The notes: a model not told the origin generated them from the sequence alone. DNA of 64,000 nucleotides from Tragulus kanchil (GCA_022376925.1 JAIOJX010000001.1:4745501-4809500), one strand, 5' to 3'. Shown: positions 10,646-22,959, counted from the first letter of the stretch. Translations and numbers: made by a program.

Positions 10646-11687
10646 CGAGGACTTACATAATTAAGTGCAATGTGGTCACAGTGCCCCAGGAACAACGGGG
10701 TGCTAGACCGGAGGATCTGCGGAGACAAAGGATTTGCAGCTAAAAAAAAAAATAACTCAGGAGGCCTGCCCCAGCGCTGGATTCTATATGACCTGGAAGT
10801 GGGCCTAAGCTTGCCTGGCAACCTGAGCCGGAAAGAGCCTGCTTCCCAGCGCCAGCTTGGCAGAGAACTCAGTTTGCAGTCTGGGGCAAGTCCCTGCTGC
10901 CCTCAGGGCTGATCTTTCCAAACGTGACCTAAGAAATTTGAATTTCATAAGCCAGGGTGCATCCAGGGTGCGGAGTCCAAGCTGAGCCTGAGACGCCTGG
11001 GCTTCCCCTCTGGCCCTTTGTTATCTCTAGTCTCCCAGCAGCTCCCAGCAGCTCAGTCTTTGAGTGGAACCAGGGGACCCGGGAAGCACGGATCAACTTA
11101 GTAGGTGACCGCACGTCTAACTTTCTGTCACTCTCACAACTTGAGGACATTAATGGAAGACGCTTTTTCCCAAAACATCTCCAGGCAAGAGTGACATCAA
11201 TGCCAATGCCAATAATGTCAAAATGTCCACTGAAGAAACAAATATACTCTTCTGTTTTCCCTCCTTTCCCATCCCCTTTACCAGGTACAAAACAAAATAC
11301 GCCAGAAGGGATGAAATACAGCTCAAGCGAGTTGAGAGGTAAATTAAGCCGGATGCAGGAGCCCTCTTGAGGGCCATTATGCCTGCTGCTCGTGGGGTTT
11401 CCTGGATACCACTGGGAACCAAGGCTCCTCTTGAGCAGCTCAGCGGGCAGATGGTTCTGCCACTTGTGATGGCCTCTGAGCACTGGGCTGGAGGCCTCTG
11501 AGCAGACATGGTTGTGGACCAAGAAGGAACCAACCTCACTCTCTCAGACACTTCTGAAGGATCAGTGGTGTTGCTGCCCAAGCCCATGGTGACCTTGACT
11601 CTCAAACCGACTTGAGGAGTAATGGTACATCAAGCCTGCTCCAAGAGGCTCACTCCCTATATTCATTTCCTAGGACTGCCATATAAG
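10646..11687. other. Non-coding sequence with long chance frames
   Basis: Contains the longest open frame of the window (197 codons, minus strand, 10929-11522) overlapped by a plus-strand frame (10957-11370). Neither shows a domain, a signal sequence or protein-like repetition. No splice or promoter structure could be tied to them. I treat the stretch as intergenic or intronic. Confidence 0.5.
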
Positions 11688-11832
11688 CGGCGACAAACTT
11701 GACATCACTGATTCAATGGACATGAACTGGGCAAACTCTGGGAGATGGTGAGGGACAGGGACACCTGGCATACTGTAGTCTATAGGGTCGGGAAGCGTCA
11801 GACATGACTTGGTGACTGAACGATAACAACAG
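11688..11832 (+). repeat. BovA/BovB-derived tail fragment
   Basis: Reads as the shared BovA/BovB 3' module: 'catcactgattcaatggaca', 'tgggagatggtgagggacag', then 'cagacatgacttggtgactg'. No tRNA head is present, so it is a BovB 3' end or a truncated BovA. Confidence 0.8.
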
Positions 11833-12180
11833 TAGCTGCCTTCCTAAGGCCCTGGGGCAGAATGTGTCCCAGACACTCTCCTAGCACTTTGTGAATTTTG
11901 CCATCCTTTGCCATCCTTTGTAGCCCAGTCCAGCCTTTCCTGGTCTAACCATCCACCATCTCTCAGAAAGCCTTTTGGGTTACTGATGATCAGCCTGCCC
12001 TCCAATGACACAGAGCTGTTCTAGGAATGGCTGCCAGCTCCAAAGGCAGACCCTCAAGACAAGCCCCACATATGTTATGAACACAGAGCACCCACTGCCA
12101 GCTCTTCCTGGGGGTTTTGATGACAGTGAGCCTGCTGCCACTTTCCAGGCCCATCCTTTATCTCATTTTAATCCTGAGCA
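11833..12180. other. Non-coding sequence, nothing recognised
   Basis: A 10-base tandem repeat, 'tttgccatcc', occurs at about 11897-11917. No gene or other repeat was identified. Confidence 0.45.
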
Positions 12181-12310
12181 AGCCCATAGCTAGATGCTTT
12201 AGCAGCCCTTTACCAATGATGTAACGGAGAACCAGAGAGTGTGATCAAGGCCACATAGCTAGTCCATGGTAAAGGGCAGAGTTGAACATAGATTTCCTGC
12301 CTCCACGCTC
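12181..12310 (-). repeat. MIR SINE, antisense
   Basis: A decayed MIR complement is visible: 'gatgtaacggagaaccagag', 'caaggccacatagctagtcc', then 'gcagagttgaacatagattt'. Confidence 0.65.
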
Positions 12311-14815
12311 ATCCCTCTTTCTACCACTCCAGGAGGATCACAGATGAGTCACATTAAAGCCCTGGTGCTTGGTATGCAATCAACAACCACGGGTGCACAC
12401 ACTGAGATGTCGGCACAGTTTGGTGCCACTGACTCTTAAGACAGCCTAGTCTTTATGGTCCTAGATGTCCCTTTGTTCATATGCAAAACAGGCAGAGTAA
12501 TAACAGAAGAGAGAACACTGGGCCCAGAGGGATTTTGTTGATCTGGTCTTTCCTGGGATTAGCAACTGGAAGAGTTCTCCAGTAGGAGTACACAGGGGTA
12601 TCTCTGAGTCGTTGTACAAATAACAGCGCTCCCCAGGAATGCGGTGGCACTCAGCGTCTGCCAGCCAGCACCTGGGCCTGGATGGGGCGCTAGCAGAAGA
12701 GCAGGTGGCTGTAGAGGTGAACGCCTGATTACTGAGGCTGAGGTAAGGCTGTTCCTCGCAACGGGTTTATGAAACAGGAACAAAATGAGGAGGGAGGCAG
12801 AGGGGCACAAGTGCATTTTCTTATTTTATGTGGAAAAATAGGACACTTTCGGATGGAAAGAGGCTAGAAAGCCCACTGAGAGCTGCCTCCTCTCCGCTGA
12901 GCCCTGAGTTCTGGCTCAGTGTACTCTTCCTCCCAATACCTGGCAAATCAGTTTTAAAAGCAAAACAGTCACTCCCAGCTGTGACTTCCACTATTGCCTT
13001 GGTGAACTTCCTGTGCTGGGAGAGTCTCCCAGGATGCTGTTCCTCCACCAGGGCCCAAGCCAAAGGGCGTTGCTGTTCTGCCCTGAATTTCTAGGGGCCC
13101 GAGGCTCTCAGTGTCCAGCAAGCTGTGTTTGCCATTCTTGATCTTGTTTCAAAATAAAATCCCAGTCCCTGGATCATTAGCAGGGAAAGTGCTGGTCCCA
13201 GGAAGCTCTAGGGCCTTCGCATATCCTTCTCTGCAGGAAATCCCTGACCCCCACTCCCCCACCCTCATCCCAGAGGGAAAAGGGGCTTAAACCACCCTGG
13301 GAGTTTCATTTTCCCATGAGGCTTTGCTGCTAGCTTGGAGAAAATTCCTGGGCACCAAATGAAGTTGCCTATTTCTGTTTTATCCCCGCTAAGGCTCTGG
13401 TCTAGCTGTGAGAATCAAATCAAACCAGGCCTGGTGAGGAGTCCACAGTTTCCGACACTTTGTATTTGAGAGCTCTGTGCCGACCGAAGGAGACAGAGAG
13501 AAGAGGCAGGGAACCATTTAGCTACTGCCTCGTGGCAGGAGCCTGCTGGCGAGCTGTCTCGAGCCTGCAGGAGGCTGCCTCCCCTGGGCCGGCACCCCCT
13601 CTTGGACCCCAGGGCTGCCCTCTGCAGGCTCTCTCATCGTCCTGGTCACTCTGTGGTCCATCTCTCCACTCAGCTACCAACCCCAGCAGACAGAGTGAGG
13701 TCTGTGAGGAGGCAGCCATGGCTCAGGGTCACGAGTCTGCTCAAAACCTAGGAGAGGGCCTCATGGGAGCAGGTACCCAGTAAGTAAATATTGGTTGAAT
13801 GAATGAGGAGAAATGTAGCCAAGTAACACTTAAAAGGGTGCCCAAGTGAAAATAAACAAAGAGCACAGAGGGAATGGGGTCAGCCAACCTTCCAGTCTCT
13901 GCTGGCACGCGGCCCTCATGGTCAGTGTCAGGGCCTCACAGCCCCAGCCTGTCCCACCCCAGCTGCATTGGCCAAGTTCACGTACAGGACCTTCTGGCAC
14001 GTCTTCTCTGCTGAGTACGTCAGCCTGAGCTGCACCCAGAGCCCTGCGCTGAGCCCAGGGTGCTGGGACTGGGGCGTCTGCCTGCTCAGGTTCTGTGCAG
14101 CCCCTCCAGGGAGGCAACGGACAGTCCCTCTCCCCACCAGCTGCTGGCAGACGTCAGCCGCAGAGGGCTCAGCGCCTGGCAATGCACCGCCAGCTCAGAC
14201 TTCCAGTGTCACCAGGTTCCCACTGACTCAGATGCCAACATCTCCAGAAGTCACCACCACCGTTTCCTCACCACTCTGACAAGGCCTAGGTCCTCTCAGT
14301 GACTTTTGAAGGAACCTGTCTCTACAGCCACGACTGCCTCCTTGTCTCATCCAGCCTTACCTGCCAAGGACATGGCCCAGTCTGCCACTGAGCCCATCCA
14401 AGATTCTGCCCAAGGACCGGAAATTGGTTCCCCAGACCCACGGAGGACGAAGCATTAAGCTTTAGATGGGCACTCTGCTGAGTTCATCCTTGTGTTACAT
14501 GCAGGAGACCCTGTCACTGAGTCCTCCTCATTGCCTCCCATCACCACCCAATCACATTGGTCAAAAGCAGCTCTTCCTGGAAGAGACACACTTTTCCTTA
14601 CGTACCAAGGAAATCCCAGTGGGCAGCTTCCACCAGAGTTCTAAGTGAGATCATCACAAACTGACCTTATGTCAACACATCCTTAGTAAGAGCCGCTGTG
14701 TCCAGCCAATGAGGCCTCTCTGAACTGCTCTTTTGGGGTAGCCTCATGGGAAAGGCTTCATTATGGAAATGTCCTTTGACACTTCAGGATGTAAGTTCCC
14801 TGTCTGTAGAACAGT
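12311..14815. other. G+C-richer single-copy sequence, no gene supported
   Basis: About 2.5 kb without a young repeat, except an L2 3' end at 13765-13808 (plus strand; 'ggttgaatgaatgagg'). Frames of 80-107 codons occur on both strands in the G+C-rich 13460-14300 part but overlap in opposite directions, as expected by chance at this composition. No exon is proposed. Confidence 0.5.
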
Positions 14816-15041
14816 CTAGGTGCTAAGCCACTTCTGTCATGTCTGACTCTTTGCAATCCTATGGATCATAGCCCACCAGGCACCTCTGTCCATGGGATTT
14901 TTTCCAGGCAAGAATATTGGAGTCGGTTAAAATGCCCTCCTCCAGGGGATCTTCCTGACCCAGGGACTGAACCCACGTCTCTTATTTCTCCTGCATTGGC
15001 GGGTGGGTTCTTTACTGCTAGTGGTACCTGGGAAGCCCAAA
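14816..15041 (-). mobile_element. Bov-tA/BovA SINE, antisense
   Basis: Complement of the full element: 'tgtctgactctttgcaatcc' at the start, 'ccaggcaagaatattggagt' in the body, and the tRNA head complement 'ctagtggtacctgggaagcc' at the end. It is one of the few minus-strand SINEs in the window. Confidence 0.9.
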
Positions 15042-15159
15042 GTGAAAATGCACTGAATGAAATAAGAGTAATAGATCATGTTCCTGAAACAGGGGGCCCC
15101 AGCTTGCATATGCACTTCCCCCGGGGCCCCTCCCCACAGTTCTGCGTGAATGGCCGGCA

Positions 15160-15305
15160 GATCAGGTGAGTTTAAGCCCACTTCCACCAAGGGGAAAACT
15201 GAGGCGCCAAGGAGCTAAGAAATTCACCAACGTCAAGTGGTGCAGCTGAAACATGAATGGAGTAATTCTAGTCCAAGTCCACTGCTCTTCCCCGTCCACG
15301 GCCTT
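15160..15305 (-). repeat. MIR SINE, antisense
   Basis: The segment 'aaggggaaaactgaggcgcc' followed by 'tcaagtggtgcagctgaaac' fits the MIR complement with moderate decay. Confidence 0.6.
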
Positions 15306-15915
15306 CTCCTGAGCATTCAAGCAGTTTCTGCAAAACCGAGTTGTAGTCTTTCTCCAGCTATGCTCTGTGGACATTTGCCTGTGACCTTGTTCCTTCAGCA
15401 GCCCCTAGAGCCCACACACCAGCCACCCAGGGCCCAGCATGGCGGCTCTAGGGCCCTGCTAAGGCCTCGCCCTGCTCCAGGATCCCCTGGGGACAGGGGC
15501 CGGGGCTTCCACCCTTCCCTCTGTGGCAGAAGAGACCTATATGCAAATAAACTGGGACATTGTATTTGCCCTAGGAAAGCCAAATCAAACACAATGACCA
15601 CAGTCCCTAAACATTCCAGGCATTTCCTTTCCAGTTTTCCTGACTGTCACCCATGCAAGCTGGTGTAGAATGGCCACGCAGGAATGTGATAAATATTTTT
15701 GCCTTCCTAAACTAGGATTTAGCATTAAGAGAGAAGGACTGGATGGAGAGAGTTAACTGTTGAAATATTTGCTCTCACTGGGCCAAGTGTCTGTGGGAAG
15801 GAGCTGGGGTCGCTCAGGATTGAAGGATCGCTGGAGGGGAAATGCAGGCATGACGCAGATTTTTAAGGCCGGCTTAGTCCCAAGTCCACAGCTGGGACAC
15901 AGACCATCTTTGTTG
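15306..15915. other. Non-coding sequence, nothing recognised
   Basis: Mixed composition. A 143-codon frame (15237-15668) starts inside the MIR remnant and has no domain, so it is not proposed as a gene. Confidence 0.45.
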
Positions 15916-16120
15916 TGCTTCAGAACAGGGGTCCGCAATTTTCTGGGCACCAGGGACTGGTTTCGTGGGAGACAATTTTTCCATAGATCGAGGTGGGGGT
16001 GGATCGGGGACACGGATAGTTTTAGGGATGATTCAAGTGTGTTTTATTTGTTATGCACTTTATTTCTATTATTACATCAGCTCCTCCTCAGATCATCAGA
16101 TTCTGGAGGTTGGGAACTCC
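15916..16120 (+). mobile_element. Old DNA-transposon-like repeat fragment
   Basis: The segment 'ggggtccgcaattttctggg', 'caccagggactggtttcgtg', 'ggagacaatttttccataga' and then 'gcactttatttctattatta' resembles a common non-autonomous mammalian DNA transposon. It ends with 'gatcatcagattctggaggt'. I recognise the pattern but cannot name the family with certainty. Confidence 0.5.
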
Positions 16121-16874
16121 TACTTCAGACTACTCAAAGCAGATAGGCCAAAAAGTGGACACTCTCTGTGAAGAAGTAGGTTGGCGCCTAGTTGCTGCTT
16201 GGTGACTTAAAAGTACAATACTTTTCCTACCTAGAGTTTGCCTCTAAGGGCAGAGGACGGTTATCTGCTTAGAACTTATGAAACAGTAGGCAAGAGGCAG
16301 GTGCACGCAAGACTCTCATGAAACCTTAGACTAAGACTAAGCTGGCAGGAGATGAGATGGGTGTGCTGAGGGTAGGATGGCTATAGACCAAGTTGGCAGA
16401 AGGATGCTTCCTATCCTGACCAGAAAACCTGTTGGCCCACTGACACAGGGCTTGAATACAGACAAGGACATGGAGAGGTTTTTAGCAAGAAAGAAACTCA
16501 AGAAATGGGATGAGTCAGTGCCCTCAGTCTGAAGCCAGAAAACGGTGGGAACTTGTGCACAACCAAAGCAAAGTTGGTGCCAGTGCTCAGGCTGCCAGGC
16601 CTGGGCTTGCAGCACTTCTCACCCTCCAGGCTGACCCCGCCACTTGGGCCACAGAATTCAGGAGTAGGCCACCTAGCTTCTTTCTCTCTTGCTGCTTGTC
16701 CTGAGGGGGCCCCCTCCCAGGGCTTAAGAGGAAGAAAGTATTGGCACACATGAAATGTCTCCTAGAGATATAAGCCCTCTCTTCAAAGTTCACCAACTCT
16801 CACTCACATGTCCAGCTCGGCTGGTTCCACAGCTTTTCCCTGGGATATTCTCCTTTTTGTTCCATAATCATGCC
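16121..16874. other. Non-coding sequence, nothing recognised
   Basis: Several 60-90 codon frames on both strands overlap each other at 16498-16796. No gene or named repeat could be supported. Confidence 0.45.
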
Positions 16875-17012
16875 TGGTGAGAGTTATCATCCCATTTTAT
16901 GGAAGAATGAGCTGTGGCTCTTGGAGGGGTACGATGTGAGTGTCCATACTCACAAGGCCATAAGTAGCCCAGCTAGGACTTTGAATTCAGGCCTCTTTCT
17001 GCCCTAAGCTTA
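16875..17012 (-). repeat. MIR SINE, antisense
   Basis: The segment 'cccattttatggaagaatga' and then 'cacaaggccataagtagccc', 'agctaggactttgaattcag' is a good match to the MIR complement. Confidence 0.75.
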
Positions 17013-17394
17013 TGTTCCTTTGACTTTCCAAAAGGGTGGACAGGAAAGGGAAGAGATTGGAAGAGGTTTATGAGGATCTTTTCTTCTCCCAAAGGGGATC
17101 TGGGCAAGACCAGAGGAAAATTCCATGGCTTAGGTCTCTCAAGTGGAAGACTCCATGGCTGAGTCGACAAGGAGCCACATGGAGCCACATGACTGTGAGC
17201 GTAAATCCATGACTGCCTCTTACTAGCAGTCTGCTCTGTTCAAGGCCTGGTAGCGGTAGTCCTGACTGCTGGTATGCAGTGTTTGTAAGAGAACTTGGGA
17301 CAGAATGGGTACTTCTACTCCATGTCCCAATACCATTCCGGGTAAAACCTGCATCCACTCGTGGCCCTTATTATCCTAAACTTTCATTAGCCCT
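17013..17394. other. Non-coding sequence, nothing recognised
   Basis: Contains a short direct repeat of 'ggagccacat' at 17170-17190. No gene or named repeat was seen. Confidence 0.45.
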
Positions 17395-17418
17395 TGTCAT
17401 GCGCTAAATTGTGTCCCC

Positions 17419-17641
17419 TAAAGGGCTTCCAAGGTGGCTCAGTGGTAAATAACCTGCCTGCAATACAGGAGACATAAGAGATGCAAGTTCCATCCCTGAG
17501 TGGGGAAGATCCCCTGGAGGAGGGCATGGCAACCCACTCCAGTATTCTTGCCTGGAGAATCCCATGGACAGAGGAGCCTGTTAGGCTACAGTTCATGGGG
17601 TCACAGAGAGTTGGACATGACTGAGTGACTGAGCACACATG
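17419..17641 (+). mobile_element. Bov-tA/BovA SINE nested in LTR
   Basis: Head 'agggcttccaaggtggctca', body 'ccagtattcttgcctggaga', end 'gacatgactgagtgactgag'. The LTR motif 'gtgtcccc' appears on both sides (17409-17418 and 17645-17652), consistent with a target-site duplication. Confidence 0.92.
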
Positions 17642-17746
17642 CACGTGTCCCCCATAATTCATATGTTGAAGTCCAATACCTCAGGATGTGACTGGATTTA
17701 GACACAGAGTCTTTAGAGAGGCAATTAAGTGAAAATGAAGTCATTA

Positions 17747-17840
17747 TATGTAGACTGCAGCTGATTCCCTTCGCTGTACAGTAGAAACTAATAGAACATT
17801 GTAAAGCAATTAAATTCATGCAAAACATTGAAAAAAAATT
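17747..17840 (+). mobile_element. L1 3'-end insert nested in LTR
   Basis: About 95 bases of L1 3'UTR ('ttcccttcgctgtacagtag', 'aacattgtaaagcaattaaa') end in an A-run. A perfect 9-base direct repeat, aagtcatta, flanks it at 17738-17746 and 17841-17849. This is a severely 5'-truncated L1 insertion. Confidence 0.82.
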
Positions 17841-18133
17841 AAGTCATTAGATTAGGCCCTACTCCAATATGACGGGTGTCCTTATAAAAATAGGAGATGG
17901 ACACACAGACCCGCAGAAGGAAGATCGCGTGAAGAGGTGGGAAGAAGGCCATCTACCAGCCAAGAGAGAGGCCTGGAATAGATCCTTTCCTGACAGCCTT
18001 TAGAAGGAAACAACCCTACAAACACCTTGATTTTGGACTTCCAGCCTCCAGGAGTAGGAGGTAATCAATTTTTGCTGTTCAAGTCACCTAGTCTATTGTA
18101 CTTTATTACAATAATCCTAGCAAATGAATGCAC

Positions 18134-19765
18134 CCATTTACAGAGATCTGTCTTCCCTGCTGGACCATGAACTCCTTAAGGGCATGAGCTCAGCACAGTC
18201 CAGTACCTGTGGATGGTCAGTCAAGAGTCACTGATGGCAGCCTTGCCTGGGGTGGGCTGGAAGGATATCAGTCTGGGAGGCTGGCTCCCCATTCCTTTCA
18301 GGACAGCTCCAGGGGGCCTGCCTGCTGACCCCTCCCTTCCTAGATCAACTGCAGTCAAAAAACAATTTCTTCTTCACAGAAAAGTGCACAGTCACAGCAG
18401 GGAGCCTGGGAGCCCACATTCCTGCAGACTCTAAGTTGCTCAGGGAAATACTCAGTGCCAGCTCTCTTCACCAGATGGCTTGGGGTGAGGGTCTTGACAA
18501 CCAGGTTCTGATCCCTGAGCAAGTCTGAGATGACTGAGGCATGATGATCTGGGGAAAGGGATGGTGGAGATCTTGGAAAGTTAAGAAGACAGTAGAATTC
18601 TGGGCTGAGGAGGACCCTGAACACCAGGCCTCGGCTGTAGAGGCAAGAGAGTGGGCTTTACCAGCACCCATGTGAGACGTAGGCAGTCTGAAGCCCAGAA
18701 GCCGAATGGTAAGTAGTGGCTGAGGGAGTGAGGCAGCTTGGGACTGTAGTGGGCTCCTGGCCATGACCTGAAGCTGTCCAGCTCTGTGTGCTCCCCAAGG
18801 TCCGAAGCCCTTCCATTCTCTCCACAGAGCCCACTGCCAAGTTCAGCCCTAGGGCCCAGCATAGAGTCAAGAGTCTCTCAGGAAAGGTTTGTGGACCAAG
18901 TCAATGTGCAGAAGAAGAATGCTAAATTTCTGTTTTAATCCTGAAGAAAGACCTTCTCCCTCTCCAAAGATGCAGGGAATGGGAAGTGGAGAGACTTAAC
19001 TGTGAAAAGCAGCTAATATCTAAATCCAAAACCCCAACTCCTGAAAGCAAAGAGGAGTTTCAGCTTTGGAAGGGCGGTGATCCCCACAGACACGCAGAAG
19101 ACAAGGAGAGTCGGATCTACAGTGAACCAGCTCCATCTAGCAGCATGACTCAGCAATGGCTTTGTGTCTGTTTTGGTCTAACAACACAGGAAGAAAAGGC
19201 ATTTGGGGGGCCAAGGAAAATGTGACTTTCAGAGTGTCACCCTTGGCTTATCTCCAACAGGCCCGGACTGAGTATGTACCATGAGCCCCTTTCTGTGAAA
19301 GTCATGCAAAGCCTTCAGGGCCACGTAGCAGGAGTTGCACCCCTGGTCAGAAGTTAAATCTCTGCAGGAACAAAGGGTATGAGTGCTTGGTCCCGCTGCC
19401 CAGGTACATATACTCTGATATGCAAATGATATCCCATGTCATGGGTCAGAGGGCTGAGCAGTAAGATGGGACTTGCAGTTCTTCTGGAATTTGTCCTCAG
19501 TAAAGGCAGTGAGGCCTTCACAGCCTGGAGCCCACAAGAGAGGGTGGTTGGCACGAGTTGCATGGACTTGTGAGCACAGCCCAGAGCTCTCGAATCCTGG
19601 GCTCAGGCCCCTCGGACTAGGCTCCCCTGCCTACCTCTCAGATTAGCCCTGCAGGTCTCACTGGTGAGGCTTTATAGAATTGTCTGATCAAGTCAATGAC
19701 CATTAATGTGGCTAATTTCTTTTTGGACACCAATGATGAGTTTGCATCGACAAGAAAATGAGTCT
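18134..19765. other. Non-coding sequence, no gene supported
   Basis: About 1.6 kb of single-copy-looking DNA. Minus-strand frames of 89-98 codons at 18355-18862 overlap one another in different frames, which argues against coding. No named repeat was recognised. Confidence 0.5.
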
Positions 19766-19774
19766 AAATGGACT

Positions 19775-19929
19775 TGGGACTTCCCTGGTGGTCCAGTGGC
19801 TGAGACTGTGCTCCCAATGCAGGGGGCCCAAGAACTGGACCCGACATGCCACAACGAAGATAGAAGATCCCACATGTTACAAGTAAGACCTAGCACAGCC
19901 AAATAAATACACACATTTTTTCATATTAA
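19775..19929 (+). mobile_element. CHR-type SINE, short form
   Basis: Head 'gggacttccctggtggtcca', box B region degraded, end 'acctagcacagccaaataaa'. A perfect 9-base target-site duplication, aaatggact, flanks it at 19766-19774 and 19930-19938. Confidence 0.88.
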
Positions 19930-20065
19930 AAATGGACTGGTTGTTCAAACAGGTCCTCAAGTACAGTTGGGCACAGATGACTTTGTGATTTAGAGTTCGG
20001 GGTTGCCTGTTATAGTTAATGGCACATCAAAGAGCAACAGATTAAGAACAGGCCTGTGTGACCCA

Positions 20066-20182
20066 TTCCAGGTGGCACTAGTGGTAAAGAACACACCTGC
20101 CAATGCAGGAGACATGAGAGACGTGGGTTTGATCCCTGGGTTGGGAACCCACTCCAGTGTTCTTGCCTGGAGAATCCCTTGG
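20066..20182 (+). mobile_element. BovA-type SINE with internal deletion
   Basis: The head 'ccaggtggcactagtggtaa' and box B 'gggtttgatccctgggttgg' pass directly into 'aacccactccagtgttcttg'. The usual spacer between tRNA part and BovA part is missing, and the 3' end is truncated. Confidence 0.88.
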
Positions 20183-22142
20183 GCCTCTGTCTGTTGACCT
20201 CTGTAACCTGATGTGTAACTGAAGTCATGTAAAAAAGACTTGAGGAGTCAATTTAAGAAGGCTCCAGATGGCCAATGCAAGCTTCAACATGAATACAAAC
20301 AATGGGTTAAAACATACCACATGTGTTTAAATCCATGAATTCATCATTATCATTATCACTCATGGACTTTGTCTGCAGATACTGATGAACCAGCTCAGTA
20401 TTTTGCATCAGGCATTTATCTTACCTTCTTATAGAAGCTGTGCTCTCTGATAATCAAGTAGTAGATATACAGACATACTCCAACTAACAAGAAGGGAAAA
20501 TAAAATAAAAATATAATAGTTTTGCAATTCTTCATGAATGAATGTATCTAGACTTGATAATCAGTGGCTGACATAAAAAGAGACAACCAGATGATACCTC
20601 TTAATGGAGAGCACAAAACCAGATATGAAGTAATTTCCCGAAAATGAAACAAAAAGCAAAAAGCTTGAATAGGAATCTGATTAAACCTCTAAAATCAACT
20701 ATTGATTTAGGGAAAACACAGAAGGCTGAGGATTCTTGGTGTGTCTATTAAAGATAACAGTGCAATCAGCAAAATTCAGAGTATGGAAAATGCTACATGG
20801 AAAATAATCCATTTTCTTCAAAAAATAAATTGCAAGACAAAATAAAAAAGATCAAGGGAGAACCTGCAGGTTTAAAGAGACTAAAAGGCCGTATCAATCA
20901 ATTACAGTATCTAGTTCTTATTTAGAGCTTTATTCAAACAAACAAGAATTCATTGACCCCAACTGTAGGATAACTGGAAACTGCAACACTGGATGGATAC
21001 CTGTTGACTTTAATGAAGTTTTGTTCATTCTGAGCTGTGATAATTGCATTGTGGATACATTTTTTAGCGTCCTGATGCTTTAGAAATACATACCGAACTA
21101 TTGACAGATGAAATGTTTTATGCGGTCTGCAATTTGCTTTAAGATATTACAGAAAGAGAGAAAGTGAATGTGTGTTATAGATGAAAGAATGGCCAAAGAT
21201 TGATCACTTTTGAGATTTGTTGATGGAATTAGGGGTACCCTTATACAATTCTATCTGCTTTTGTGTATCTTTGTCATAATTAAATGATATAATACATATA
21301 TATGATTTGAAGACATATGCAAACATGCATACATGCCAAAATCCTACCTCTTGGATTGATCCTATGGGTATATACATATGTGATACCCACAGGATCCACA
21401 GAGCGGAATAACATATGTGAGCTATATAAATTCAAAAGTAGGCACTCATAATACTGAGAGGGAGAGAAGAGAAAGGTGTAAGAGGGATAGAGAAAAAGAC
21501 AGAGACAAACACAGAAAGACAGAGGAGAGATAGTTCAGAGAGACAATAGTTGAAAAAGTGTAGCAAGTTGTGCCTACCATTCTTCTCAATGACTCTGCTC
21601 TTCCCTAGAGAGAATGTAAGGTGGATGCTACAGTTCTGTTACTTCCTCAGTAAGTCTCAACCTCCATGTGCCTCTCATAGAGTGAGCATCTCACTGTGAT
21701 TCTGGTGCTTAAAGATGCATACATGTCATTTAACATGGCTCATAACCACAAGCTCTTCTTGTCAGGTGCTGAGCCAGACTCAGGGGTCTACTTCAATACT
21801 GGAGGGCAAACAGGAAAACAGACCCTGCTGGACTGATGAAGGGAATTTTATGGGTGTTTTTGATTATGTGGGATTTTCACCATATGTGAGAGTTAAATAA
21901 TTTAACAGAAGATGCAAAATTCCACTGTGCCCCATACATGTGTGCAAGGTATGTGTCACATATGGTTCCTGCATTGCATCGCTCTTTACTGTTGAGCCAC
22001 CAGGAGAAACTCGGCATGCTGGGCAGTTTAAAAAAAAAAGCAAGGAAAATCCCTATACAGTGTCAAGGAACAATCTCTACGCCATGTTAAGTGGACTAAG
22101 GGGAAGCAGAGCAATGTCTGTAGTAGACACTACATCTGTATA
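20183..22142. other. A+T-rich non-coding sequence with very old repeats
   Basis: The A+T content rises sharply after about 20.2 kb. The part at 20900-21300 resembles a common old mammalian LINE 3' region ('gatgctttagaaatacatac', 'gacagatgaaatgttttatg', then 'tgtatctttgtcataattaa'), but I cannot fix the family. A purine-rich run of 'gagagagaagagaaagg' type lies near 21460-21540. No gene was seen. Confidence 0.45.
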
Positions 22143-22156
22143 AGAAACACAGAGGG

Positions 22157-22438
22157 GGACTTCCACGGTCCAGTGATTAAGAAGTCACCTGCCAATGCAG
22201 ACACGGGTTTGACACCTGATCTGGGAAGATTTCACATGCCACGGGACAGCCAAGTTTGTGCTCCACAACTATTAAAGCCCGCACACCCTAGAGCCCAAGC
22301 TCCACAACAAGAGGAGCCCTCATGGCAACTAGCACCCTCTGCTTACTGCAACTAGAGAAAGCCCACGTGCAGCAACCGAGACCCAGCACAGCCCAAACAA
22401 ATAAATAATAAAAATTTAAAAATCGAACCAAAAAAAGG
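22157..22438 (+). mobile_element. CHR-type SINE, long form
   Basis: Head 'gggacttccacggtccagtg', body 'cacaccctagagcccaagct', 'caactagagaaagcccacgt', end 'gagacccagcacagcccaaa' and an (AAAT)n tail. Imperfect flanking repeats (agaaacacagaggg before, agaaacagaggg after) suggest the target-site duplication. Confidence 0.88.
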
Positions 22439-22959
22439 AAAAAAGAAACAGAGGGTAGAAGCAACCAGCTCTCATTTGTTTACTGTTCAAACATACAATG
22501 GATGCATAAACCAAAACCTAATAAATGTGATTTCTACAGAGGGAAGAAGTTCAAAGCATGGAGGCAGGATGGAAGGAAATAAGACTTTTAGACTATCTCC
22601 TGTTATATGGTTTTGACTTTGAAACTCTGTAAAGGTTTTATATAAATCAAATTTAAAGGGGCAAAGAAAATAAACCCTAACATCCAGAAAAAGGAGGAAG
22701 CAAATGAATCAAACTGTGTATCAAATTGGTAACATAACCACACAGAGAAAAATTACTTCAAGTGACATTAAGGCACAATACTTTGACTACCTTCCTAGTA
22801 GGATTTATTTCAAGGGTGAAAGGAAGAGCAAAGAAATCTTAAATTGCATTTGATAGTCTTGCTAGTAATAGTGGAATTCTTCTTTGGAAATTGTTCCAGA
22901 TATAAGATAGAGGAATGCAAATAATTATGCTAATATTAGAAACCAAGACTTTCAGAGAC
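22439..22959. other. A+T-rich non-coding sequence, nothing recognised
   Basis: No gene and no repeat I can name with confidence. Confidence 0.45.

Larger units (their letters stand above)
17395..18133 (+). mobile_element. MaLR-type LTR with two nested insertions
   Basis: The LTR starts near 17395 ('gctaaattgtgtcccc') and resumes after a SINE at about 17645 ('cataattcatatgttgaagt', 'caatacctcaggatgtgact'). After a second insert it continues from 17841 with 'gattaggccctactccaata', 'gtgtccttataaaaatagga' and 'ggacttccagcctccaggag'. It ends 'cctagcaaatgaatgcac'. The order matches MaLR (MLT1/MST-like) LTRs. No internal viral genes adjoin it, so it is a solo LTR relic. Confidence 0.8.

Noticed and set aside
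10929..11522. Longest open frame of the window (197 codons, minus strand)
   Set aside because: No recognisable domain. Another long frame runs on the opposite strand through the same bases. No splice, promoter or poly(A) context supports a gene.
13460..14302. Cluster of G+C-rich frames on both strands, a possible exon group
   Set aside because: Frames overlap in opposite directions, carry no known domain, and match what G+C-rich non-coding DNA gives by chance.
18355..18870. Four overlapping minus-strand frames of 70-98 codons
   Set aside because: They are in different frames over the same bases and have no recognisable product.
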